Assembly: GCA_051647685.1 (NCBI GenBank)
Contig: JBOFEG010000010.1
Span: forward strand, 1-60,457
DNA from: CALTSX01 sp051647685
GTDB taxonomy: Bacteria; Chlamydiota; Chlamydiia; Chlamydiales; CALTSX01
DNA: 60,457 bases
Reading direction: 5' to 3'
Each line of letters begins with the position of its first letter. Position 1 is the first letter of the stretch. The notes beneath the pieces were generated by a model. The model searched no databases. It saw nothing but the letters and a program-made list of their open reading frames with translations, and had not been told where the DNA came from. The translations under genes were made by a program, and so were the position numbers. Positions 1 to 9,293 of the stretch are shown here, one piece after another.

Positions 1-31
1 TAAATCAATCCAGCTTATGCAGTGGCTGTTT

Positions 32-268
32 TTAGTGATGTTTATGATGTCGATGATGACTACAACCGCACATAGATCTGCATCGACCTAGGAAAGTTAA
101 TCCCCAAAGGCCAGCAAGTCCGATAAGACAATATACCAATCGAGCAAGCATATTCATGCTTGAACCAAACAGAAAACCAACTAGGTCAAATTGGAAAAAA
201 CCCCAAAGCCCCCAATTGATAGCGCCCAACAATATAAGAATGAGAGCTACAAAGTTTAATAATCTCAT
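32..268 (-). CDS. DUF378-like small membrane protein
   Basis: The 78-residue product has two hydrophobic segments (about residues 4-25 and 40-60), an NWGLWGFF motif and a Cys/His-rich tail (CGCSHHRHHKHH). The NWGL motif between two short helices is typical of the DUF378 family of small bacterial membrane proteins, whose function is unknown. The start is well supported: an AGGAGGT ribosome site lies directly upstream on the minus strand. The His-rich tail could bind metal, but that is inference. The gene diverges from gatCAB. Confidence 0.75.
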   Translation of the reverse strand: MRLLNFVALILILLGAINWGLWGFFQFDLVGFLFGSSMNMLARLVYCLIGLAGLWGLTFLGRCRSMCGCSHHRHHKHH

Positions 269-415
269 ATTACCTCCTAATAAGACATAAAATTTTCTCT
301 TATAATGTAATAATAAAAAATATTTTACGTTTTGTCATTATTTTTATTTAGAAATTCTCAATTAATTAATATTAAGCAATTTAATTATAAATAAATGAAG
401 TAGTTCCTAGTAAAC

Positions 416-445
416 TTGACAAAATCATAAAATTTACTCTAAAAT
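416..445 (+). promoter_or_regulatory. Putative sigma70-type promoter of gatCAB
   Basis: A perfect TTGACA (416-421) is followed after 18 bases by TAAAAT (440-445), about 20 bases before the gatC ATG. This fits a housekeeping promoter for the gatC-gatA-gatB operon with a very short leader. Confidence 0.5.
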
Positions 446-466
446 GACTTCTTTTTTTAAGTTACA

Positions 467-769
467 ATGAATCCAGACAATTTAATACTAGAATTATTTG
501 ATTTGAGCAAAATATCTTGTTTTGACTCGGAAAAGCAAGAATTGCTTTCTAGCTTTTTATCCATTATGGAATATATCCGTCACATAGAATCAGTTGATAC
601 AGAAGGGGTTCCCCCTTGTCATCGAGTTTCATTAGCAACGAATGTGCTTAGAACAGATGATGTGGATATATTGGATAACGAGCAATTATTTCGAGAAAAC
701 TTTTTAGAAAATAGTCCAGGCCATATAGGAGGCATGATTAAAGTTCCTACCATAATTCAATCTGAGTAA
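467..769 (+). CDS. gatC: Asp-tRNA(Asn)/Glu-tRNA(Gln) amidotransferase subunit C
   Basis: The 100-residue small subunit stabilises the GatA-GatB heterodimer that converts Glu-tRNA(Gln) and Asp-tRNA(Asn) to the amidated forms. Length and the central pattern (F....IMEYIRHIESVDTEGVPP) match the GatC family, as does the LREN-like C-terminal segment (LFRENFLENSPG). It is the first gene of gatCAB, six bases before gatA. Chlamydiae lack GlnRS and AsnRS and depend on this indirect route. No convincing Shine-Dalgarno sequence is visible. Confidence 0.93.
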   Translation: MNPDNLILELFDLSKISCFDSEKQELLSSFLSIMEYIRHIESVDTEGVPPCHRVSLATNVLRTDDVDILDNEQLFRENFLENSPGHIGGMIKVPTIIQSE

Positions 770-775
770 ATCATA

Positions 776-2245
776 ATGTATCAAAAATCTGCAAATCAAC
801 TAAAAGATGCCTTTGTTTCCCAGGAATTAAGCGCCTCGGAGATCGCTCATTATTTTATCAAGCGTATCATATCTCTGGATAAAGAAATCCGAGCTTTTAT
901 CTCTATCTTCTCTGAACAGGCTTTAATTAGAGCAGCTTATCTTGATAAAAAAAGAGATTCCGGAACTAAATTAGGTAGACTTGCTGGTATTCCAGTGGTA
1001 GTCAAAGATAATATTCATATTTCAGGAGAAAAAACTACTTGTGCATCAAAAATGTTGCAAAATTACTACGCTCCATTTGACTCTACGGTTGTACGATTGT
1101 TGCTTGAAGAAGATGCTATCATTTTAGGAAAAACCAATTTAGATGAATTTGCTATGGGATCTTCCACAGAAAATTCTCATTTTTTTCCTACAAAAAATCC
1201 TTGGGATTTAGAGTGCGTTCCTGGAGGATCTTCTGGTGGCTCTGCAGCAGCAGTTGCTGCTAGGGTATGTTCAATGGCTTTAGGCAGCGATACAGGTGGT
1301 TCTGTACGTCAGCCAGCTTCTTTCAATGGTATAGTTGGTTTTAAACCTACTTATGGGAGAATATCGCGACATGGACTCGTTACCTTTGCATCTTCGTTAG
1401 ACCATATTGGTTTATGCACTTCAAATGTAGAAGACGTTGTTTTATTTATGGAAGTATTGGCAAAACCGTGTAGATATGATGCAACCAGTATACAGAGCCC
1501 AGCTCCTTCTTATCGTAAAGAAATTAAAGAATCTATAACTGATAAAAAAATCGGCGTGCCTTGGAGTTTTCTATGCCATATCTCTCCCGAAATAAAAGAT
1601 AATTTGAAAGAATCCCTATCAATCTTTCAAGATCTGGGGGTGGAGATTGTAAATATATCTTTAGACTCTTGGCAACACTCTATTGCGATATATTGTGTTA
1701 TTGCAATGGCAGAGGCTTCTACAAACCTCGCACGATTTGATGGGATTCGTTATGGATATAGAACTAGTAATGCTACGAATTTAGATGAATTATACAAACT
1801 TACTCGTGCTGAAGGTTTTGGACCAGAAGTAAAAAGACGAATTTTACTCGGAACTTATGTTTTATCTGAAGAGTATCAAAACGCTTATTATAAAAAGGCA
1901 CAAAAAATTCGAACTCTGATGGTGCAGGAATTTGATAGGGCTTTTCAAGCCTGTGACGTTATTGCACTCCCGACGACTCCATCCTCTGCATTTAAATTGG
2001 ATTCTATACGAAACACACTTGAGATGTATTTACAAGACATTCATACGGTGGCGGCTAATTTAGCGGGATTACCTGCAATTTCTATTCCATCTGGATTTGA
2101 CAAAAATGGTAGACCCCTAGGGCTTCAATTAATTGGGCCTCAGTGTATGGATGGAAAAGTCCTTTGTTTTGCTCATCAATTCCAAAAAAAGTCCAATTAC
2201 CATAAGTCTATCCCACCTCTTTGTGACCATGAGGTACAAGAATGA
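776..2245 (+). CDS. gatA: Asp/Glu-tRNA amidotransferase subunit A (amidase)
   Basis: This is the glutaminase subunit: it releases ammonia from glutamine (or uses Asn) and channels it to GatB. The 489-residue length is normal. The amidase-signature triad is visible: Lys77 in VVVKDN, a cis-Ser in the GGSSGGS loop (about residue 152) and nucleophile Ser176 in SDTGGSVRQP. The C-terminal LAGLPAISIP segment is typical. Its stop overlaps the gatB start (ATGA), indicating translational coupling. Confidence 0.97.
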   Translation: MYQKSANQLKDAFVSQELSASEIAHYFIKRIISLDKEIRAFISIFSEQALIRAAYLDKKRDSGTKLGRLAGIPVVVKDNIHISGEKTTCASKMLQNYYAPFDSTVVRLLLEEDAIILGKTNLDEFAMGSSTENSHFFPTKNPWDLECVPGGSSGGSAAAVAARVCSMALGSDTGGSVRQPASFNGIVGFKPTYGRISRHGLVTFASSLDHIGLCTSNVEDVVLFMEVLAKPCRYDATSIQSPAPSYRKEIKESITDKKIGVPWSFLCHISPEIKDNLKESLSIFQDLGVEIVNISLDSWQHSIAIYCVIAMAEASTNLARFDGIRYGYRTSNATNLDELYKLTRAEGFGPEVKRRILLGTYVLSEEYQNAYYKKAQKIRTLMVQEFDRAFQACDVIALPTTPSSAFKLDSIRNTLEMYLQDIHTVAANLAGLPAISIPSGFDKNGRPLGLQLIGPQCMDGKVLCFAHQFQKKSNYHKSIPPLCDHEVQE

Positions 2246-3705
2246 TCCATATTTCTTATGAAGACTGGGAACCAGTAATTGGACTTGAAATACACGTACA
2301 ACTCAATACACGGACTAAACTATTCAGTAGTGCACCAAACCAGTTTGGAAGTGAGCCAAATACAAACATATCCTATGTTGATACAGGTCAACCAGGAGCA
2401 TTACCAGTTCTCAATAAAGAGGCTGTAAAAAAAGCGGTTTTATTTGGACTTGCTATTGGCTCTGACATATCTACGTTCAGTAAATTTGATCGGAAATCCT
2501 ATTTTTATCCGGACAGCCCACGCAATTATCAAATTACTCAGTTTGATTACCCCATACTTAAGGGGGGTATAGTCACTATACAAATAGGTGGAAAAAAACT
2601 AGAAGTAGCTATTGATCGAGCTCATTTAGAAGATGATGCAGGTATGTTAAAACATTTTAGCCATTTTGCGGGCATAGATTTTAATCGCGCTGGCGTTCCC
2701 CTGCTTGAAATTGTTTCTATGCCTTGTATGCACTCTCCACAAGAGGCTATATCCTTTGCGACAGAGATAAAGGCTATTATGGAATATATTGGTGCATCAG
2801 ACTGCAATATGGAAGAAGGTTCTCTGCGAGTTGACGTAAACATCTCTGTTAGAAAGAGAGGAGAATCTAGTTTACGCAATAAAGTGGAAATTAAGAATCT
2901 GAATTCTTTTAATACTATGGAGCAAGCAATAGAATCTGAAATCCGAAGACAAATCGCAGCTTATTCCCTCTCTCCCCACAAAAATCCTAAAGAAGTCATC
3001 AGATCTGCTACTGTGCGATTTGATATGGAAAAAAAGACTACTGTAATTATGCGTATGAAAGAACATGCTGCAGATTATAGATATTTTCCAGAACCGGACT
3101 TGCCACCAATCATTCTAACTGATGCCTATATTCAAGAACTAAAAAACAATTTACCCGAACTACCAGAAGAGCGTAGAAATAGATATATCAATGAATTTCA
3201 CCTATCTGAATACCAAGCTTCTACTTTAGTAATCAATAAAGAGCTTTGTGATTTTTTTGAACAAGGTTTAGAGTTTTTGCCCAATCCTGTTGCATTATGT
3301 AATTGGATAACCGTAGAATTCGTAGGTCGGGTTAAAGATAGCGGGAAAACACTCCCTCGTTATGGAATTTCTATTCAACATATAATACAGCTTGTTCAAT
3401 TAATTGATGCGAAGACTATCACAGGTAAAATTGCGAAAAATATTGCCGATGTTATGGTTCTTCATCCACATAAATCTCCAAAAGAAATTATACGGGAAAA
3501 TCCAGATTTTATACCTATTCACGATACTTCAATCCTCGAGAATATGATAGATCAAGTTATCAAAGATAATCCACAATCGTGTTTAGACTATCGCAATGGT
3601 AAAGAAAAAGCCTACCATTTTCTCGTTGGACAAATTATGAAAACCTCTAGGGGTAAAGCAGATCCGAGTCTTGTACAAGATATACTACTGAAAAAAATAC
3701 AATAA
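2242..3705 (+). CDS. gatB: Asp/Glu-tRNA amidotransferase subunit B
   Basis: This subunit phosphorylates the misacylated Glu-tRNA(Gln) or Asp-tRNA(Asn) and transamidates it with ammonia from GatA. The protein opens with the family signature WEPVIGLEIHVQL and contains SYVDTGQPGALPVLN, the YFYPDSPRNYQIT segment, the DRAHLEDDAG metal/ATP region and RYFPEPDLPP. The C-terminal tail domain (about residues 340-487) ends with GQIMKTSRGKADP. At 487 residues it is full length. It closes the gatCAB operon and ends four bases from the convergent recombinase gene. Confidence 0.97.
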   Translation: MIHISYEDWEPVIGLEIHVQLNTRTKLFSSAPNQFGSEPNTNISYVDTGQPGALPVLNKEAVKKAVLFGLAIGSDISTFSKFDRKSYFYPDSPRNYQITQFDYPILKGGIVTIQIGGKKLEVAIDRAHLEDDAGMLKHFSHFAGIDFNRAGVPLLEIVSMPCMHSPQEAISFATEIKAIMEYIGASDCNMEEGSLRVDVNISVRKRGESSLRNKVEIKNLNSFNTMEQAIESEIRRQIAAYSLSPHKNPKEVIRSATVRFDMEKKTTVIMRMKEHAADYRYFPEPDLPPIILTDAYIQELKNNLPELPEERRNRYINEFHLSEYQASTLVINKELCDFFEQGLEFLPNPVALCNWITVEFVGRVKDSGKTLPRYGISIQHIIQLVQLIDAKTITGKIAKNIADVMVLHPHKSPKEIIRENPDFIPIHDTSILENMIDQVIKDNPQSCLDYRNGKEKAYHFLVGQIMKTSRGKADPSLVQDILLKKIQ

Positions 3706-3708
3706 AAA

Positions 3709-4596
3709 TTAGAATCTAGGATGATATTTAGAAAAATTCTTATGTAATTCATTTTGAGTTATATGTAGGTATTTTTCTGTCGTTGTAATTGTTTCATGAC
3801 CTAGAAGCTCTTGAATAACGCGTATATCAGCTCCATTCTCTAGTAAGTGTGTAGCAAAAGAATGTCTAAGGGTGTGTGGTGAAACTTTTTTGTTAAGACC
3901 TACCTTTTTACTGTAATATTGTATTCTTTTCCACATAGAGCTCCGATTGATCCGAATCCCCTTTTTAGAAACAAATAATGGCGAAGTAGTTTTTGGCTGC
4001 CCGATTGGATAAAAATTGATAAGATAACGATCTAAAGCGGATAGTGCTTGTTGATAAATGGGAATAATTCGTTCTTTTCTGCCTTTACCAACAACACGTA
4101 CTGAATCGTCTCCTATGTCGTAGAAGTTAAGATTGCATAATTCTGAAATTCGCATTCCGGTTGCGTAAAGTAGTTCTAATATAACTGCATCTCTTGATCC
4201 TCTAAAATTACTGCTATCGGGAGCCTGCAGTAATAGCTTTGTTTCTTGTTGCGTTAAACAATGTGGAAGTAATTGAGATTTAATTGGAGAATGAAGCATT
4301 TTCATTAGATTGTCTTCGAGTAAAGATTCCTTTTCTAAGTAAGAAAATAAACTTCTCAGAGTCATAAATATGCGAAGATGAGTATTATTGGATAATCCAC
4401 TGTTCTTTAATTTAGCGAGAAATCCTTGGATGTTGAAGCGCGTTAATTCGTGTAAATATACAATCTTATGTTCTTCTAGGTACTCAGTAAATTTCTGTAA
4501 ATCAGTTTGATAAGCGATTTTCGTGTTCTTAGATAGTCCTTTTTCTATGATAATATATTTAATAAACTCACATATGGAATGAGTCAGAGATATCAT
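3709..4596 (-). CDS. xerD: XerD-like tyrosine recombinase
   Basis: Xer recombinases resolve chromosome dimers at dif. The 295-residue protein has an N-terminal SAM-like core-binding domain (about 5-90) and a catalytic domain with all expected residues: Arg149 (RISEL), Lys171, His241 and Arg244 (HTLRHSF), His267 (LLGH) and Tyr276. The YHPRF C-terminus and the GKGRKERIIP loop are closer to XerD than to XerC, but the C/D assignment is by eye. The standard length and single-copy context argue for a housekeeping Xer rather than a phage integrase. Confidence 0.88.
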   Translation of the reverse strand: MISLTHSICEFIKYIIIEKGLSKNTKIAYQTDLQKFTEYLEEHKIVYLHELTRFNIQGFLAKLKNSGLSNNTHLRIFMTLRSLFSYLEKESLLEDNLMKMLHSPIKSQLLPHCLTQQETKLLLQAPDSSNFRGSRDAVILELLYATGMRISELCNLNFYDIGDDSVRVVGKGRKERIIPIYQQALSALDRYLINFYPIGQPKTTSPLFVSKKGIRINRSSMWKRIQYYSKKVGLNKKVSPHTLRHSFATHLLENGADIRVIQELLGHETITTTEKYLHITQNELHKNFSKYHPRF

Positions 4597-4637
4597 ATGT
4601 ATAAAGCCTTATAAGTATAAAGCGTTATACCAAATAT

Positions 4638-6188
4638 TTATAAAGAATTCGATAGAATTTTATGTGCAGATTCACTGGCTTGCTTGTCCAGCTGACGATT
4701 GGCTTCCCATAAAATATATGTATATAAAAGAATAGGTACTATTACAATCATGGAAGCTGAGGCCAATATAGGTGCGGCAGCACCCATTGCAACACCTATA
4801 CCTACAGTAGCGGCTAAAATCAATAGAGAAGAGCCGATATGCAATCCCATACCTAATTTTTCTTTTGCTGTAAGTATATGATCTTTTAATTTAGACAAAA
4901 GATTAGTGGTATCCGAAAAGGCTACGAGAGTTAATATCCCAATAAAAATCGCTGAAGCTGCTATAGCAACGCCTCCTGTCATAATAGTTGCAGTAGCGAG
5001 GCTTAATGTAGCTAAAATTGATAAGGAAATAACTACATATTGCTTTATTTTAAAAGATTTGCTTTCTTGCAATATAGTCTCAACTAATTCTTCCTTAGAA
5101 AGCGCATTAGATTGAATATGCTGCAATGCTTTAGGACCCATATATTTTTCAAATACAGCAATTTTGTTTTCATATATAGCAACTAATTCGTTAGCAAGAG
5201 CAATTTTAAAGGGACTCTCTAGCATTTCTAGTTTGTGAAGCGGATCGTTTTCTAATCCATTGAGTAACTTATGAGAATTTTTATCATACCATTGATCTAA
5301 GATAGATAGGTATTTTTCAGCTTCAGGTAACAAATTAGGATTGGTATCTTGTTCACACGATTCTAAAGCATGCTTATATGTATTTTCTATATCTTCCGAT
5401 GTTATTGAGACTTTATCTTTTAGATACTGAGCTATTTCATCTGATTTTTCTGAAATAGATGGATTATTTAGTATGCTTGTTACTGGGCTCATAATTTTAT
5501 TATGACGGTATAGGGTAAAAGCACTTCGAATATTTAAATAAACGACAGTCAATACACCCGATAAAGCTCCAATATATGATAAGGAATTTACAGCTGCGGT
5601 ATTCGATTCAATCAGATTAACAAAGGTTAAAGAAAGAGCTTCTGCACCTAAAATCCCTTGTAGGGTTCCATATAAACCCTGAAACAGAGCAAATCTTGTA
5701 GATACGTTGTCATGAGCCTTTGATGCTGCTTTATAATTTCGAACAGCGTCTGATACTAAAGCCAGGGAAGAAGCGGAACATCCGAATTTAGCACTGGATA
5801 ATAAAGCGTTCTCAAAGGAATGTATAAATTTTAAAGAAAAGGTAACTGGAAGACTAATAGCATCAGTTAGAGGATCTATAATTTCTGCATTTCCAAGTGG
5901 CTTAGGATTAGTAAGTAACAACTGATGAGCTAATTTATTAACTTTTCTTGCTAATGTAATAGCACTCAAATCATCTAAGTCACTCATATCTACTTTCTTA
6001 TTATATATTTGTAAAAGTAGCGTAGCTTTTTCAGAAGAAATAGAAGGAATTTGATCTTTAACTAATTGATTATCAAAGGCTTGATGCTTGTTTAAAATCT
6101 TTAATAAATCGCCCTTATTTTTTTCCGATAGTACATTTCTTGATCCTATATAAGAAATATTAAGTGGCTCAATATAAATATCTTGCAA
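4638..6188 (-). CDS. Unknown membrane protein, possible secreted effector or inclusion membrane protein
   Basis: I do not recognise this 516-residue protein. The N-terminal half is helical and polar with a moderately hydrophobic stretch around residues 170-220. The C-terminal third holds two long paired hydrophobic blocks (about 383-425 and 450-500) rich in Ala, Ile and Gly, separated by a charged linker. Paired hydrophobic hairpins are what chlamydial inclusion membrane (Inc) proteins show, but the position near the C-terminus is unusual. The start is TTG, because an in-frame TAA lies two codons upstream and no ATG occurs before about residue 73; this keeps start confidence low. A minus-strand TATAAT at 6236-6241 may be its -10 box. 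It diverges from another unknown gene. Confidence 0.7.
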   Translation of the reverse strand: MQDIYIEPLNISYIGSRNVLSEKNKGDLLKILNKHQAFDNQLVKDQIPSISSEKATLLLQIYNKKVDMSDLDDLSAITLARKVNKLAHQLLLTNPKPLGNAEIIDPLTDAISLPVTFSLKFIHSFENALLSSAKFGCSASSLALVSDAVRNYKAASKAHDNVSTRFALFQGLYGTLQGILGAEALSLTFVNLIESNTAAVNSLSYIGALSGVLTVVYLNIRSAFTLYRHNKIMSPVTSILNNPSISEKSDEIAQYLKDKVSITSEDIENTYKHALESCEQDTNPNLLPEAEKYLSILDQWYDKNSHKLLNGLENDPLHKLEMLESPFKIALANELVAIYENKIAVFEKYMGPKALQHIQSNALSKEELVETILQESKSFKIKQYVVISLSILATLSLATATIMTGGVAIAASAIFIGILTLVAFSDTTNLLSKLKDHILTAKEKLGMGLHIGSSLLILAATVGIGVAMGAAAPILASASMIVIVPILLYTYILWEANRQLDKQASESAHKILSNSL

Positions 6189-6292
6189 ATTTTTTTATAG
6201 CTCTCATAATTATATTCTTCTCTTTTATGAACAATATTATAACACATTTTTGATTAAATTTAAAAAGGACTGATAAAAAGTAAATTTTATGT

Positions 6293-6298
6293 TATAAT
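6293..6298 (+). promoter_or_regulatory. Putative -10 box before the 6333 gene
   Basis: A perfect TATAAT lies 34 bases upstream of the ATG at 6333. No clear -35 hexamer is visible. Confidence 0.35.
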
Positions 6299-6332
6299 AC
6301 TTAGTATAAAAGAATGAAAACAGGGACTAAAT

Positions 6333-7190
6333 ATGACTATATCTAATATAAGCGCTCCAGGACTATTTACAGGATCATATCCTACTCCACCTCATGCCTT
6401 GCAGGTTGGACAGTTAAAATTTGGAGACCATATTTATACAGTAACTGTAGAGTCTTCAGACCCACTTATTTCATCCCCTCTTCACGATACAATAGAAAAG
6501 ATACAAGATTTGGTTCAGCTACACCTCAATCATCTTGAATCAAAAGGCGCTGACCTTAGCAAAATTGTGATTCAGCAGCTAGATGAGGAAGGGTTATCCT
6601 ATGTAAATTGGTTGGAAGATAACCAATTTAAACCGAAAACGTTGCCATCTTCTGAACTCAATTTTTCCGCTTCAACTTTTTCTCCATCATTACAGGATTC
6701 ATCTATCTCTAGTATATTAGATATTTATAGATCCATTATTGATCCCTTAATGGCTAGAAAAAATAGTGAGCAGGAAAAAGGGGCTATTCCAAGAAGCATA
6801 AAGAAATTCGGCAAACGTATTATCTTTACTCAGGATCCCCAACAGACTTTGGTAAAAACTCCAGAAAATCCTAATTCTCAAAACAATCGGAAAGTCGAAA
6901 ATAATCCAAGTCAACAGACTTCTAAAACTAATTCTGAAGTAGAAGATTCATCCAAAAATGATAAATCTGAGACTGAGACTGCTAGTGAACCTGAATCAAG
7001 TAGTTTGTTGAGTAGGTTATGGAACGGTTTGACAAGATTTACACCTAGTTTTTCATGGAATAAGACAGATGAATATGAAAAACTCATCAATGTTAAAGAG
7101 ACGGTGGATAACGATCAAACCTTGTACTTAGAGAGTAACACTCAAGCACAAAGAGATAGTGAAAAATTTGGAACTTCTAGCTTTGCGTAA
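6333..7190 (+). CDS. Unknown hydrophilic protein, effector candidate
   Basis: The product has 285 residues. It has no signal peptide and no membrane segment. The N-terminus is rich in Ser, Thr, Ile and Pro. The middle to C-terminal part (about 165-220) is a low-complexity stretch of Asn, Gln, Ser, Glu and Lys that looks disordered. A polar N-terminus plus a disordered linker is common in type III secretion substrates of chlamydiae, but nothing proves it. It shares a divergent promoter region with the membrane protein at 4638-6188 and converges on the Fe-S gene at 7197, six bases apart. Confidence 0.7.
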   Translation: MTISNISAPGLFTGSYPTPPHALQVGQLKFGDHIYTVTVESSDPLISSPLHDTIEKIQDLVQLHLNHLESKGADLSKIVIQQLDEEGLSYVNWLEDNQFKPKTLPSSELNFSASTFSPSLQDSSISSILDIYRSIIDPLMARKNSEQEKGAIPRSIKKFGKRIIFTQDPQQTLVKTPENPNSQNNRKVENNPSQQTSKTNSEVEDSSKNDKSETETASEPESSSLLSRLWNGLTRFTPSFSWNKTDEYEKLINVKETVDNDQTLYLESNTQAQRDSEKFGTSSFA

Positions 7191-7196
7191 GGCTTA

Positions 7197-7754
7197 TCAG
7201 TAGGTTTGAGAATTACCGCAACCACATGATCCTTTAGCATTGGGATTGCTGATTTGAAATCCAGATTGGAGACCCTCTACATAATCAATTTCACAACCCA
7301 TTAAAAAAGGTACTCTCGCTTTATTCACGTGAATATTTATACCGTAGGAATGGAACACTTCATCATTCTCCATGGGGCTTTCAGAAAAATCTAGTACATA
7401 CTCGTATCCACTGCATCCTCCTGGACGATCGCCAAAACGCAATGCCCAACCTTCTTTACCTTCTTCTTTCAAGATTTTCTGAATATACAGAGCTGCCTTT
7501 TCTGTAAGGGTGATAGTTTCGGCTAGAAGTGGTTGCTCGAGAATCGCATTCAAGCGCTCTATGAGGTTGTCGATATCGACATCAGAAAAACCATGGCTAT
7601 ACATCCCAGCCTCCAAAGTCTCCCAAGTCGCAGCGCTACATCCAACACATTGCAATCCCATGCGATTCATTTCTTGTGCAAGTTTTTGGCTCTTGCATGA
7701 GAATTTCTGAAAAATTTCTTCAATTGTCATAGTTCGAACAATTTGCTTTGTCAT
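7197..7754 (-). CDS. DUF1858-HesB/IscA fusion, A-type Fe-S cluster carrier
   Basis: Two domains are visible in 185 residues. Residues about 8-72 resemble DUF1858 (hybrid-cluster-associated redox disulfide) with the CVGC pair at about 37-40. Residues about 80-180 are an A-type Fe-S scaffold with the three expected cysteines: one in GGCSG and two in the C-terminal GSCGCG. Such proteins accept Fe-S clusters and hand them to apoproteins. Seven bases separate it from the upstream ferredoxin gene, so the two form a small Fe-S operon. The fusion may let the redox-active CxxC pair work directly on the carrier, which is inference. Confidence 0.85.
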   Translation of the reverse strand: MTKQIVRTMTIEEIFQKFSCKSQKLAQEMNRMGLQCVGCSAATWETLEAGMYSHGFSDVDIDNLIERLNAILEQPLLAETITLTEKAALYIQKILKEEGKEGWALRFGDRPGGCSGYEYVLDFSESPMENDEVFHSYGINIHVNKARVPFLMGCEIDYVEGLQSGFQISNPNAKGSCGCGNSQTY

Positions 7755-7761
7755 ATTTCTC

Positions 7762-8022
7762 CTAAAACTTTATTTTTACGCAGCCCTTTTTGATCTTGCA
7801 TTGGCAAGCAAGCCTTTCTGTATCCTGTTCTCCTAAAAAATCGAGTTCTTCTTCCGTCATTGGAGTTAAGTTTTCATTTCCCTCAGTAACTTCAATAATG
7901 CAACTGCCACAAATACCCTCTTCACAGGCAAATGGAACTCCCATTTCTTCACAAACTTCTTTAATAGCGCTACCATTCTTGAGCTCTACTTCTTCTTGGT
8001 CGTTGAAAATGAGCTTAGCCAT
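7762..8022 (-). CDS. 2Fe-2S ferredoxin
   Basis: The 86-residue plant-type ferredoxin has the ligand pattern CEEGICGSC (C-x4-C-x2-C) followed by a fourth Cys in RLACQC near residue 74. Acidic residues dominate, as expected for an electron carrier. It is the first gene of a two-gene operon with the DUF1858-HesB carrier, which suggests a role in cluster assembly or in supplying electrons to Fe-S enzymes. The start is ATG at 8022. Confidence 0.92.
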   Translation of the reverse strand: MAKLIFNDQEEVELKNGSAIKEVCEEMGVPFACEEGICGSCIIEVTEGNENLTPMTEEELDFLGEQDTERLACQCKIKKGCVKIKF

Positions 8023-8110
8023 TATATTCCTTATACTGGAAAATCAATCAATTTTAAGTTTGCAAGATAAAAAAATCAACTTTTATTCATGTTATATATC
8101 AAAGAATTTT

Positions 8111-9091
8111 CTACGAAATTATTTCTTTTTTAAAGATCCAAGACAGTAATACACTGTCTAGCCAACGAATACCTGTAGTTTTATTCGGTCTTGATAAGAA
8201 ACCCATATGTCCACCACCTGTAGATTTGTATACCAAAATGTTAGAAGGCAAAAAAGTATTGTCTAGTTGATCGTGCTCAACGATTGGATCATCTAAGGCA
8301 AATAGTATCTTGCACGGTATTGTTATGTTTGGAATTACGGGTAGAGAACTGCTAGCCTGATAGAATTCCTGTACCGATGAAAATCCGTCAAAGGGTGCGA
8401 GATACATTTCATCAAATTCAAGAATCCCTATCTTTTTTGATATGTTTATACTAGGGAGATCTGGAAATTGTTCATGACGAAAATACACATCGTCTACTAA
8501 CAAATCAATGAGATATTTTTCATAAAATCTATTATCTGGCCTTCCCAGTAGATAAGCGCTCTTTTCTAAGTTAATAGGAGGGCTGATTGCAATTAACTCT
8601 TGTATGAATTCATTCGCCTTTTCACCCAGCTCGCCAACCAATTTTAAAGCTATGTTACCTCCTAATGAGAAACCAATTAATACGATATATGACTTAGGAT
8701 AAGTATCTTTTAAATGTTTCAATGCACGTAAAACATCATTACTAGAATCGCTTAAGTAAATTTTCTTAGCATAACCTCTTCCACTTCCACAACCTCTTAG
8801 ATTTAAGCGCACTACCTTTACTTGCATTTTTGACAGACGATTGGCCATACGTATCATATATGAGGATTTGTGAGATCCACATAGACCATGAATCATAAGT
8901 ACTATCATTCCATCTGCCTTCCAATCGGGAGGAGAAGTAATCTCCAAAGCGATTTGATCTTCATCTGGAAGTTTAATAAATTGAGTATAGGATGGTGGTT
9001 CTTTATAAAAATTTACAAATGAGCCAATCGTAGTTTGTAAAAATTGGTTTTTTAATAATGGAAACGGTCTAAAGTTTAGTATAAGCTCCAT
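8111..9091 (-). CDS. YheT-type alpha/beta hydrolase
   Basis: The 326-residue protein has the oxyanion region MIHGLCGSHKSSYM, the nucleophile elbow GFSLGGNIALK (Ser), an acid in ALDDPIVEHD, and the catalytic His in GGHMGFL. This order and the phrase VRLNLRGCGSGRG are typical of the YheT (UPF0017, AB-hydrolase 4) family, putative esterases or lipases of poorly known substrate. There is no signal peptide. It stands alone, with an AT-rich divergent intergenic region (9092-9293) separating it from the pagL-like gene. Members of the family have been linked to lipid metabolism, but the substrate here is unknown. Confidence 0.85.
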   Translation of the reverse strand: MELILNFRPFPLLKNQFLQTTIGSFVNFYKEPPSYTQFIKLPDEDQIALEITSPPDWKADGMIVLMIHGLCGSHKSSYMIRMANRLSKMQVKVVRLNLRGCGSGRGYAKKIYLSDSSNDVLRALKHLKDTYPKSYIVLIGFSLGGNIALKLVGELGEKANEFIQELIAISPPINLEKSAYLLGRPDNRFYEKYLIDLLVDDVYFRHEQFPDLPSINISKKIGILEFDEMYLAPFDGFSSVQEFYQASSSLPVIPNITIPCKILFALDDPIVEHDQLDNTFLPSNILVYKSTGGGHMGFLSRPNKTTGIRWLDSVLLSWIFKKEIIS

Positions 9092-9293
9092 AATATAAAA
9101 GGGTTATTATTATTGTTGTTCTATATTAACAATATTATATTTTTTATTTAATTTTCATTAATAAATTCAACTTTATTTAATTAAACAAAAACTAATTTTT
9201 AAGCCGTTTATTCTAAATAAAGTTAAGTAATAAAATTATTAAATTAATAAAAATTATTTGAAATTAATCTGATTAGCAGCCTAATTTAAAGAA

